NCBI GenBank assembly: GCA_001465935.1
Contig: LNKV01000028.1
Span: 124,001-188,000, forward strand
DNA from: Clarireedia homoeocarpa
Taxonomy: Eukaryota; Ascomycota; Leotiomycetes; Helotiales; Rutstroemiaceae
Reading direction: 5' to 3'
Length of the DNA stretch: 64,000 nt
In this document: positions 32,401 through 42,900 of the stretch, piece after piece
How the letters are laid out: each line of letters begins with the position of its first letter
Numbering within the stretch: position 1 is the first letter of the stretch
Notes under the pieces: generated by a model
What the model was told of the DNA's origin: nothing
What the model saw: only the letters and a program-made list of their open reading frames with translations
The model's database searches: none
Position numbers and translations under genes: made by a program

Positions 32401-33702
32401 TTTTGGTTTTTGTTGGCGTGAGGGTATGAGGTTTTGGGGTTGGAGGGTCGTGTGTTGTGTGTTGTGTGAATGAAATGATAGAAACCCGAAAAATGAAATA
32501 CTAAGAAACTGTTCTTTGCTTTGCAAAAATGGGGCTGCAAAGGCGTGTTACACCATACTTATATGATAGATAGACATCATTAAGATTTGAAGGATGGAAC
32601 CAACAGAGGCTCAAACGTGGGGGCGCGACAACTTTGCCTATTACTAAATACGATATCCCTCGAAGGATGAAGAAGCTTTTCCTCTGGGGTATGATACTGC
32701 TAAGAACAATCCCCCATGATTCTCAGAGCCGTCTGCTTGTCGTCAGATGCCAACAGTTGCAGTGGTTACGCGCCGAAGTTGGGGTACTTTTTGTGAACTG
32801 CCTCCACTTTTCACACTTGCTCATCTGGAAATCGATATATATTTTCTGTTCATCCAGGCAGCTGTGGAAATAAACACAGCTCTCCCTAGAATGAGTAAAA
32901 TATCCCAAGGGTTTTCTCTCGAAAAAGTGCTTGTACGCCGGTGGGCAATTTTCGTATCGTCGCAATACTACTTGGCATGCGGCGGTGAGCTTATTTTTGG
33001 TACGGCGACAGCATCATGCGCCGAGGGGCTGTCGCAGGGAGGTTCACTGCGACCCGACCGACAACCCTTCGATAATTGTTTCCAGATGCATCGCTTTTGG
33101 GAGAACCAGAGCATCTTGAGGCTAAGTTCATCTATTCGATAGCTGTGTGAATTTTTTTTGGAGACGATGAGGCTTCGAATCTGCCTTGTGCAGCCACCTA
33201 CAAGTATCAGCCCGTTGAGTGGAAGCTAGGGAACACTGTTGGCTAGGGATTCTAGTGTGTTGGTTTTTCGGGTAAGTAATCTTGATTCGGCTCCGATTCT
33301 GCTTTTGTAGCAACATGTGATACTGAACGCACAGCACTGAGGCTCAAAACGATTGAACGCAATTAGACCAATAGAAGGAAAGCATCGAATGTTCAAGAGA
33401 GGATACAGACTGTCGAACTGGGAAGCCCGTACAACTCACTCTGAAACCCACAAACCTTACTAGTGTTTCGATTTGGTGGAATTGATACAACAGGAGCACA
33501 TGCACACTCCACTGCACGACCAAGTTTGAAATCACAAGCATTGCATAACTGAGCAGAACTAGTTGGGCGTTTTAACTGCCATGGATTCTTTTCATGATTG
33601 TATATGTAATTTACAGACGAAAGTAATTCCCTTAACACCAATTCATCGAACGTTCCGCAATTCGGTATCTGTCATTAAATCTCCATCCGTTATTTCCACC
33701 TT
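32401..33702. other. Intergenic between the two GPI-type genes
   Basis: No gene seen in 1.3 kb. It holds the promoter of the 197-aa protein (a TATA-like CTTATATGAT near 32555-32565 on the plus strand) and the 3' UTR of the 241-aa protein. Confidence 0.5.
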
Positions 33703-34428
33703 CTACAACAAGTACATGGCAGCGGCACCGAGAACAGCAGCACCAACCATAGGAGCCTGAGTCTTCATTGCACCGGAACCTGATGAAGTAGCGCTAGCCG
33801 CACTTCCCGAGGCCGCGGTGACCGAACTGCTTGCCTTGCTAAGAGCAGTGGAGAGTCCGCTGGAAGCACTGGCAACGCTGCTGCTTATGCTATTGATTTG
33901 CGCCGAGATAGAACTTTTGGCCGAGGCATCTGCGGTTTTTGCGACGGAGCTCAGGCTGGAAATTTCGCTGCTGGCCTTTGAGGCTTGGCTTGAGAATTCT
34001 GCAGCTGCGGCAGATGTAGCGCTTGAGAAGGCTCCTGCAGCTCCGGATGTTACTGTTGAAAGGACTCCTCCGGCTCCACTGGTGACGGTCGAGAGAACTC
34101 CCCCAGCTCCACTAGTGATGGTTGAAACAACTCCTCCGGCTCCAGATGTTATTGTTGAGAAGGCTCCTGCAGCTCCAGATGTTACTGTTGAGACTACTCC
34201 TCCGGCACCGCTGGTTACGGTGGAAAATGCTCCAGCGGCGCCGCTCGTGGCAGTGCTAACTGCTCCCCCGACGGCACTGGTAGCTGTGTCGACTGCTCCT
34301 CCTATAGCACTGGTTGCAGTCGTGAAAGCACCCCCAATATCTGAGTTGATAGAGTTGACAATGCTGCCAAGATTTTGTGCGGATGCGAGAGAGAGGAGGG
34401 CGATGGCGGGGAGGATTTGGACACGCAT
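33703..34428 (-). CDS. Secreted GPI-type protein with 11-residue tandem repeats
   Basis: 241-aa protein starting at ATG 34428 with a signal peptide (MRVQILPAIALLSLASA before QNLGS). Residues 28-148 are about eleven consecutive 11-residue units of the form TSGAGGVLSTV/TSGAAGAFSTI, giving a hendecad period; such periods can form long amphipathic helices, as in LEA and apolipoprotein repeats. A Ser/Ala-rich segment without strict period follows, then a GPI-type tail (MKTQAPMVGAAVLGAAAMYLL). Single exon. The tail and composition match the neighbouring gene on the same strand, pointing to an old tandem duplication followed by repeat expansion in this copy. Likely located at the cell surface; role unknown. 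Confidence 0.82.
   Translation of the reverse strand: MRVQILPAIALLSLASAQNLGSIVNSINSDIGGAFTTATSAIGGAVDTATSAVGGAVSTATSGAAGAFSTVTSGAGGVVSTVTSGAAGAFSTITSGAGGVVSTITSGAGGVLSTVTSGAGGVLSTVTSGAAGAFSSATSAAAAEFSSQASKASSEISSLSSVAKTADASAKSSISAQINSISSSVASASSGLSTALSKASSSVTAASGSAASATSSGSGAMKTQAPMVGAAVLGAAAMYLL
33985..34347 (-). repeat. 33-bp coding tandem repeat (about 11 units)
   Basis: Encodes the eleven hendecad units of the GPI-type protein. Units differ by synonymous and conservative changes but keep strict 33-nt spacing. Confidence 0.85.
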
Positions 34429-35629
34429 TTTGAAGTGGTTCGGAAGGGGTGAATATGGAATGGTAGTTTGTCGTGGAAGTGAAGGTAGGTTATGTAAGGT
34501 TGAGAAGGTATGTCGTCGTGGGTTTCGGAGATGATCGTACGAGAGCGAGCGGAAAGCGAATAACTTGCCAAACTGTAGTGAACAGAGGAAAGTAGAAAAA
34601 GCAAAACAATAGGAGATTAGCACTTAGCCTTATATATGTAGGATCGGCCAAGAATTGCCCTGGTACTCTGCAAGTACTTGCAAAATAAGATTGCCATCGT
34701 CACCGTGCTCTTCGAGAGTGTTCCAAGCAAGAACAAGTGAGAAGTTTAGTCTTACTCCGGACGGATTAGTTCACGGTACGAGCGAAAGCGGATGCTGGTC
34801 TCGGCTAGGCACAAGAACCTGCAGTGGAAGTCCCCCAAAGTACTAGGGTGCTCCCGCTGAAAAGTCTCGCACGCCACAAGTATGATACAATGCATGACGT
34901 TGCCCGCCCCCTTTATGGAGTCGTCTCCTTGCTACATCAAGAGAAGTTTTACCGGAATTGCTGTGGCTTAGGTAATTAATGCGCGGCATAAACTAGAACG
35001 CCGAGCTACTTACTAGTTCTACTTACTACAAGTACCGTGCCACGCGATATTAGAAAGAGACAACAAACACACAGTGCTAAGTTATGGCAAGTAAACAATT
35101 ACAAGTAAGTTAAGATTTTACCAGTAAACAATTAAGATATTTACAGTAAATATTTAAATCTTATTATTCAAATTTATTTTGACCTTTTAGTGCTATTTGA
35201 ATTATATAACTGAACTTAGAGTCTTTAACTTAACAAGGCTCGATAATTCGCGGCTTTGGTATATCGTCTTTTCCTAATATTGCGTATGCCTGTGGTGGCT
35301 CAGACTGATTCTCCGTGGCACATCTGATGTGCATAGCAATCGAAAGTAGGTCTATTGCTTTTCATGAAATGCTTACAGTACTATGCATCACTTACGACAG
35401 CGTACCGTCGACGTCAGCCCTTTAAAAATAGCTGTTGTTGGCACATTCGGTGGCACAAATGGGAAAACGACGGAGAACACAACGGTTGAAGGAGCATGCG
35501 GTGAACGTGAGAGACATGTTTCATGTCTGAGTAACAACACAACTGACTAACTTTTTTGGATTGCTAGGGGTGTTGATCCATGTGAACATGGATCCTAACT
35601 GCCGTACCGTACATATCTGCTCCTGCCCT
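34429..35629. other. Intergenic with AT-rich island
   Basis: No gene seen. A TATA-like TATATATG at 34631-34638 could serve the 241-aa protein gene (about 205 bp from its ATG). The segment 35080-35230 is markedly AT-rich with repeated AGTAAACAATTA-like words; it may be old, mutated repeat DNA, but no coding relic is readable. Confidence 0.5.
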
Positions 35630-36588
35630 TTACTTCTTCAACACTTTTCTCAAAATAGCCTTGAGATCCTCCTCGGTCTTTTGGCCCAGACCCAAAAGTT
35701 CGTTATCGGTCTTCTCCATCTTTCCTCCATAGCCTTCCCCGAAAATTGAAACAAATATGTATCCGACCATGACCTCCATTGTAACTTCTCCCTTGGAAAG
35801 CTTCTCGTTCGATGATTTGTAAATATCATCAGTGCTAACTGGCACGGGCTCAAAGGACTTCTCAGGCGCTATTTCCTTAGCTAGCGCGAGAAGGCGGTTT
35901 TGCGATGTGGTCAGATCTTGAATGTAGACTGCACGGTTCTTGGTCTCCTCAGGCTTGCTCAGAACACCAACCACAGCATGGCCAATGGTTTCAAGGGTTG
36001 TAGTGCTGAAGAGTTGATCACCACCATCGAAGATACGTGGTTTACCCGAAGCCGAGTCAAAGATGAAATTGTGCTCAAGACCCCAATCAAGGAAAGGACC
36101 GCAGCGAACATACGTGTAGCTGAATTCCGGGTTCTTGGACGCGGCTTCCTCGATGTGGTCAGCGACTGCTACCTTATAGCCGAAAACTGGCAGAGTCTTG
36201 GTTTTTGGGTTGGCGAGGTCTGATCCGAATTCCGAGGGGAGGAAACGCTTGACACCTGCAGCAACTGCGGCGTCGATCAAAGTCTTTTGACCGAGAAAAC
36301 CTTCAGTGCCAACTGCGGAGACAACCGCATCTTGACCCTTGAATGCAGCCTTCAGGGACTCGACAGAGTCGAAGTCGACTGAGAAAACTTTGACTGAGGA
36401 TGGGAATTGTGATTTGGATGAGGCACGAGTGAGGACTGAGACATTGAATTTTCCGGAGTTGAGGATAACATCAAGGATTGGCTTGCCGAGAGCACCAGAT
36501 GCCTAGAAGTAAATCAGTAAATGACGCTTGGAAATTATGAAGCATGGTAACTTACACCAGCGATAATAACGTTCTTGATGGAAGACAT
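35630..36588 (-). CDS. NmrA-like / isoflavone reductase-like NAD(P)-binding protein
   Basis: 301-aa atypical short-chain dehydrogenase of the NmrA-like group, which either reduces small aromatic compounds or senses NAD(P). Exons 36588-36556 and 36502-35630; the intron splits the nucleotide-binding motif IAGASGALGKP (residues 9-19) after its first glycine. QDAVVSAVGTEGF, AGVKRFLPSEFGSDLANP and FSYTYVRCGPFLDWGL are family hallmarks. The usual YxxxK catalytic pair is not apparent; the lysine in VFGYKVAVADHI may be the family counterpart. No signal peptide, so cytosolic. TATATATA at about 36729-36738 is a likely TATA element 145 bp upstream. It shares a 506-bp divergent promoter with the transcription factor at 37095, hinting at co-regulation. 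Confidence 0.87.
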
Positions 36589-37094
36589 GGTGGAGAGACT
36601 GTTTGGGGATTGAATATGTTTGCTTGTTGGGAGGCTTTGAAGACTTGAAGTTTGTTGAAAGTAGATGATATCTTACTCGATGATGTATTGATGATGAGTT
36701 GGAGATAGATTTTGGGGAGATTCTCTTGATATATATATTCAATCTGTAAAACGCAGGATCACGACATTCCATCCCGTCGACCCCTCCAAATTGCGAGCCA
36801 ATACCATCGGATGACCTTTCGGCTCCCTCTTGATATTTAATCCAATCCTAATAGCGAATCCTGAGGGGTTGATTTTAAAAGTTCGGTCTCCCACTGAAAC
36901 CCCTCATTTTTTCCGTGTCCGTGGCTCAATGCCGAATTAGTCAGCGGCAACGGGAAAAAAGATAATGTCCGAGCATGTGTTGGAAATTAGCAAGCCGTTT
37001 CAGCCCATCGGCGCCCACATCACGGTTGCCCTCATTTTTTTGGATTCATCTCCCACCCGGAACCAACTCGAGGCAGCTGCTTTCCTCCCAGAAT
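36589..37094. promoter_or_regulatory. Divergent promoter of NmrA-like gene and transcription factor
   Basis: Bidirectional upstream region. It contains a TATA-like element for the left gene (about 36729-36738) and an everted CCG-N10-CGG pair at 36932-36947 of the type bound by some zinc-cluster dimers. The site fits autoregulation by the adjacent regulator, but this rests only on the triplets and spacing. Confidence 0.4.
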
Positions 37095-39583
37095 ATGGAC
37101 GAACAGCAACTGCCAACTAGATGGGCGTGTGGATATGAGGGATGCACAAAGTCTTTCCAGCGAAAGGAACACTTGACGCGTCACAGATTATCCCACACGT
37201 CTAGCACAACTCACGTCTGTAGCATATGCCACAAGGAGTTCTCTCGTAGCGATGGCTTACAGAGACATCTTGGTAGACACGGTCAAGAGTTCAAAAAGTC
37301 CTCTGGTCGAAGTAAAAAGGCCTGTTTAACGTGCCATTCAAGTAAAATCAAATGCAATGGAGATGAACCGTGCTCGCGGTGTAGCAAGAAAGGCATTCCT
37401 TGTAGGTATTCGTCGAGCCAGAACCGCGCAAGCCTCGATGGGGGCCCAAGTGGAGATACCATGGACAGCGAGGAATATGTGGAGCCTCACACAACCATAC
37501 GACACTCAAAGGAGCAAGCCACTACAGCCGATATACTATCCAGTCCCAATCCAAATCCTTCAGTTGAACCCCTTGAGCCCACAGGAATCACTCAAAGCGC
37601 CCGCAGTCATTCCAATATCTCTGCTACCCCCCTAGTTCTTCAGAATTCAGTTGCCAACCTGGTGGACTGGTCAAAATTAAGGATTCGCAAGGATGCCCCT
37701 CAAGACGGAGACTCATCCCACCCTGATAGCAGGGGCAAGTCTCTCTTCGCAGATATTACCGCTTCTTGCAAGATACCGGAAGAAGAGATGAGGAAATGCC
37801 AGAAGTTATACTTCTCCCAATTTCATCATCATTGGCCAATTATACATGCGCCCAGCTATGATGACCCTGACGAAGGCTCTGCCCTGGTAATGCCGACTAT
37901 CCTGATGATCGGGGGCTGGATCGCAGGAACTTCAACGTCGTGTACATGGGCTTTGGAGCTTTACGTACGATTGATGGATTACATCATGTACGAACTGGTG
38001 CGTATCGAGAACAATTGTCATATGTGAGTGAGCCACTGATCTGATTGTAGAGCCAAGTTCAACGCATCGACCTACAGACTGAGAATATACCATTCGCCTT
38101 GTATCAAATTGCCTTACTGGGCATAGTCTTTGGGCTATATTGTAACGTTGTACATCTAAACTCAAAGCTTGTATGTTTGCTGACCTCATTTATAGAAGCA
38201 CACACATGTGGCTAAGGCACTGCTGGTGCGAAACCTTCTATCTGCTGCGATGCATGATACTGAGATCTTTACCGCGGACACACTCTATTCGGATGACAAA
38301 CTTGGCTACTTTCTTCCTCTACATCTTGTTCGACAGGGCCACAGACATAGGTATGGCCAAGCTCTAATGATCATGATTATGTGATGTGGGCCGTCTACTA
38401 ATCTGTCCATAGAATAGCTCTCTATCTCTTCAAGATCGACGCATACTTCAGCATCATCAAGGGTCATCCTCCAATAGTCAGACCTGAAGAATTACACTTC
38501 AGGATCTTGGAAACTCACGCTCTGTGGCACACTGATGGGCTCACTTTTCTTCAAGCCCGTTATGCCGATGAGCCGAAGCAGAGGGCCCAACTAGCAGTTT
38601 GTAAAATGATTGAAGATCATCACTTCGACACTATGGAATGTCCAGAACAAGTTCATACACTGGAAGATATTCTGGTCTGTCTTTGTGGTATTCAGACACC
38701 AATATGGCAGCTCTCGAATCGGATTAAAGACACAAGCACCATTGTTGATCTCAGCTTGAACATTCAAAAAGAGACGCTGAGGCAACAGCTGGAAAGATTG
38801 AAACGCGGACTATCAAAGCTATCATCCAAGCTCACAGCGCAAGATGTATTCCAGCAGCTTGACAAATCCCCAGCCCGGTACTATTTTGGCGTAGAACCCC
38901 TCAACCAACCCGGATGGCAAGACACAGTCGCACGACGAATCGCCCTTTCCATTCACGCCACCTCCATTCTCTACCACCTCCTAAACATCCAACTTCTCTC
39001 CAACATCCGTGCACTACGTAAATTAGCCAAAGACCCCTCCCTATCCCAAGTCAAAGCAATATTCGGCGGGAAATACCAGGAACTCCACAACCAGCGAGAA
39101 TCCGCAATCCGCGCATGGATCCAGACACCCGATGCTCGCCGGGCCCTCTGGCACGCCATGGAAATCCTCCTCATCCACAACAAAACCGCCAGCACTCCTC
39201 TTCTTGCAGATTCATTGCTCGACCCCATCTCCTACATCGCTATCTGCACAGCCGCGTTGCTCGTCTGGACGCATTGCATGTATGGACAAGATCCATGCGA
39301 TAGCATACTAGAGCTACCTGTGCTTCCGCACGAAACAGGAACGTCTATCCAGCTGACGAAACTGAGCGAAACGTTGAACGGTGCGGCGTATGATGAGAAG
39401 TGGAAAGAGACGTGGGTGGAGAGGGGTGCGCTTTTTAGACCTGCGATTGAGAATGTACAGTTGTGCCGGTGTAATATTAGGATTCTGATGGGGAAGTTTG
39501 AGAAGTATGTTCCTGAGGGATGGGAAACCAAAGAAGAAATTGCGCCGGGAATCTTTGAGGCACGGGGAGGCGAGGATGTTTGA
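37095..39583 (+). CDS. Transcription factor with two C2H2 fingers and a Zn2Cys6 cluster
   Basis: 774-aa fungal regulator; exons 37095-37997, 38051-38146, 38196-38350, 38413-39583, all junctions in frame. The ATG at 37095 (MDEQQLPTRW) is chosen because the upstream extension is unlike any domain. Finger 1 is CGYEGC-X12-HRLSH, finger 2 CSICHKEFSRSDGLQRHLGRH (residues about 14-65), followed at once by a binuclear cluster ACLTCHSSKIKC-CSRCSKKGIPC (about residues 76-101). The rest matches a fungal-specific transcription factor domain (FSQFHHHWPIIHAPSYD at about 238, and FKIDAYFSIIKGHPP). The second intron has a weak donor (GTTGTA) but alternatives introduce stops. Nuclear, DNA-binding; targets unknown. 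Confidence 0.85.
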
Positions 39584-39939
39584 TAGGTGGCGGGGTTGAA
39601 ACATACTTGAGAATTTATGAGGATGCTGGTCATGATACCACGCCTAGGATTTCATTCAGAATGTCCATGTTTCATCCATTTAATTAATTTACCGCACTGC
39701 TGACAGAGAACATATAAGCTAATAACTACAATACAATGACTATGGAAAACCTCGGAATATGCCTCAAATATGCAACCGACAAGCGATGATGAAAAGATTT
39801 CTTATATATCGCCCAGATGTACATAAGCATGCACCACCAGCCTTCGACGCTCCTTTTTCTACAAACCTTTCAAATAATATTCATTTTTACCGGCTCTCCT
39901 CCAAAAGCAATTTTCGAACACATTATCATTGCCCATCAT
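39584..39939. other. Intergenic: convergent 3' ends
   Basis: Short gap between the transcription factor stop and the last tel1 exon; no gene or structure seen. Confidence 0.5.
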
Positions 39940-42900
39940 CTACGCATACGCGGCCCAACCTACACCAAATTAGTAAGGTCTCCCAAAGCGGAACGTGAAG
40001 GGGGAAGGAACAAACGAAAAAGCCCACATACCTGAATACAAAACCGCCAGGTTCCTCTCATCACTCGCCTGATTGATCAAATCCGCCACAGTCGCCTCGA
40101 CACTCAATGTCTTCGACAACTTTTTATTCACTACCGTCAACGCCCTATCAGCCTCACTCGGCTGATTAACCGCCTGCTTCACATTTCCGTTTCCATTCCC
40201 ATTCTCCTTGTCCCGATCTACGCCCATCTCCGGCGCCACACTCTGTGCCTCCTGCAGCTTCGCCAACCGCACCGGCGATATCGACCAACTATACAGCGGG
40301 TCGTACCGCAAAACGTCGAGGAGCGTCATGATACTATAAACCTCCTTGCGCAGAGCCGCGAGCGTGAATTCGCAGCAGCGACGGAACACTCCTTCTGTTT
40401 TCGTGATGCCCATGCCGTCGACGATGTCGCGGGTCAGACGGAAGGGGACGAGTTCGGGGACGGGGAGGACGCGTCCCATTTCGAACGCAACGCCTAGGTC
40501 AATGTGGACGACTTCGCCACTTTCGGTGTCGAGGAGAATGTTCTGACCGTGGCGATCGCCGAGACCGAGGACGTGACCGAGAATGGATATAGCGGCCGTG
40601 CTGCGTGTGTAGGCAAGTCGTTTGAGGAACCATTCGTCGGGGTCGGTAAAGTATTCGGTGAAGAAATAGCGCATGACTGGATGGAAACGTTCTTGTACTT
40701 GTTTGAACTTGCGGACGCGGTTTTCGACGGATTGAGTTTGGACGTCGCCGATTTCTTTACGGCATTGGTTGCCCTTGAGGTCTTTGGGGTAGAAGCGTTC
40801 GTGGGCTGGCATTAGGTATTCATGCAAGGGTATCGTATTTGGGACAAATTCGATCACTCCAGCGGTTGATGTTAATGGTAATACTTTATAGGTTCTGATG
40901 CTAAGATTTCGTTGTCTAGTTGACCTGTTGGTTTTGAGAAGCTCACTAACTTGTGCAAATACCTGCTCCATGATTGCGTCTTGACGGAGATCGTCATTGC
41001 CGCCCTTAACCTGCCAGATGTTAGTCGTCATTTACCAATAAAAGAGCTGAATCGCACTGCATACCAGCTGTCGGAACCGCGCCCCATTGTCTGCAACTGC
41101 GGTGATGATTTTTGGCAAGCTGACTCCTGATGCGATTGTCATTTGCGCATCGAATTTGACCATCTTTGGAACCTTGGAATAATCTTTGTCGGCCGCGAGA
41201 TCTATTTGCATTGTCGGAGGAGGTATTGCATATTTTGCAAGGACCTGATTGAATTTGATCCCAGCTGGCGATTCTCTGAGGGACAGTTTTCTTCCGGTTT
41301 TGTATTTCTGATCGTCTTTTTCGTGTGCAAGCTGAACATAAACTCTAATGACAACGCCCATGGAACTCCAGATAGTTTGTGCATGTTCTATCCTTTTGAG
41401 TTGTTCCGCAACCTTAATATTCGCCTTGCTTCTGGATACGGCTACTTCATCTTTGGGGTTTGGACGACTATGAGATCCGGCATATATCTGATACATACCA
41501 TGATATGGATGGTCCGTAGAAATACGCAGCACAAGCGTAAAGAGAAGTTCCTGGAACTTAGAATCATTGTCAAGCAATCGAGAACTGAGTTGGTTCATTA
41601 GAGAGGCGAATTTGCGGCTTGCCACCTTCATCAAGTGCTTTCCTACCGCCTCATTTGCAAACTCTTCTCCGGAATGCTCAAGCCATAGAGCAGAGAAACG
41701 TAGCGCGTTCTTGTCGTGTGTATCTGAAGCGCCCAAGGCCAGAAGATAGTTCTCCAAGCATTGACGCAAGAATTCGTCCCTACTTGCACGATGTCGATGA
41801 TACTCCTGCTCGTCAAGTTTGAGCCAGGTCCTGGCTTTACCATAGTACTGCTTGTATTTGGCCTTGTCGGCTGCAGTCGTAGCCTTTTTAAGTAGCCGTT
41901 CATATTCCGCCATCTCATCAGCCCTCGACTCACTTAATTTCTTTAGTCGTGCGAGATCTTCCAATGTGTCTTGATCTTGAAGTTGCTGATCACAGAAAAC
42001 GGCAAATTGGTGGAAGACTTGGGCAGCCTCATTACCCTTATGCTCCTTTAGATCTTTTAGTGCAGGCTTTAGGTATTTCTCAATGATTCGATCAGCCTTT
42101 TCAAGTCTGGCAACTGATACCTGATGACCAATCTTAGATAGTAAATCCGGGCGCCCAACTGGAATAGTCTGAGCTTTCCAGGACGATCCTTTGTCCAAAG
42201 CTCGGAGCATACCTATCGAGGCGGACATCTCCCCCTGATCCCAAAGCGCATCTGCAACTTCCATGTGAACAGCAGCTTCAATGTCCAGCCCAAGTGACTT
42301 GCATGGCTCAACAAGGTCTATTAAAGATGTTGCAAGAGAGAGAGATTCCTGAAGAGCTCCATGAGCACGATTGAGAGAAGAGGCCATTAGTGCAACCTGC
42401 ACTTCCACCAATCTTGTGTCAGGGGTCGAAAGTTGGAGGATATCTCGAAGTCGTGATTGTTGGCTCAACGTACTCAAAGTGGTTCCTCTGCAAGAAAGCA
42501 TTTGGCTGATATCATCGAATCTATTTTAAGTCAGTCATGCTGGTAACCATTACGCGGTTGGACTTGCCTTCCAGTCTTCATCCACTCTGATCGCTGCTGG
42601 AACCTCACCAGCGTTTCTTCAAACTCCTCCGATCCCTGCGAGCTAAGCACCTCATCCATTTCTGAGAGAGCTGCCAATGTTCGCAATGACTCATGAAGAG
42701 CTCCAGCACTGAGATCATCTCGTACGAATCGTTTCATGATGCCCTCGAGACCCTCGTTGACCACTTTCATAACTGTCCCGCGACTACTTGCAGCGTGAGC
42801 CGCTTGGAAGGTCCTGTATATTGTAACACCATGACTATCGCTGTTGCTAGGAACCGGTATATCCCATTGCTCCAATTTGCGAGCTGTACGAAACATTGAA

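Noticed and set aside
33818..34534. 238-codon plus-strand frame opposite the hendecad-repeat protein
   Set aside because: Its Val/Pro/Ala repeats are the mirror of the 33-bp repeat; the minus strand has the signal peptide and GPI tail.
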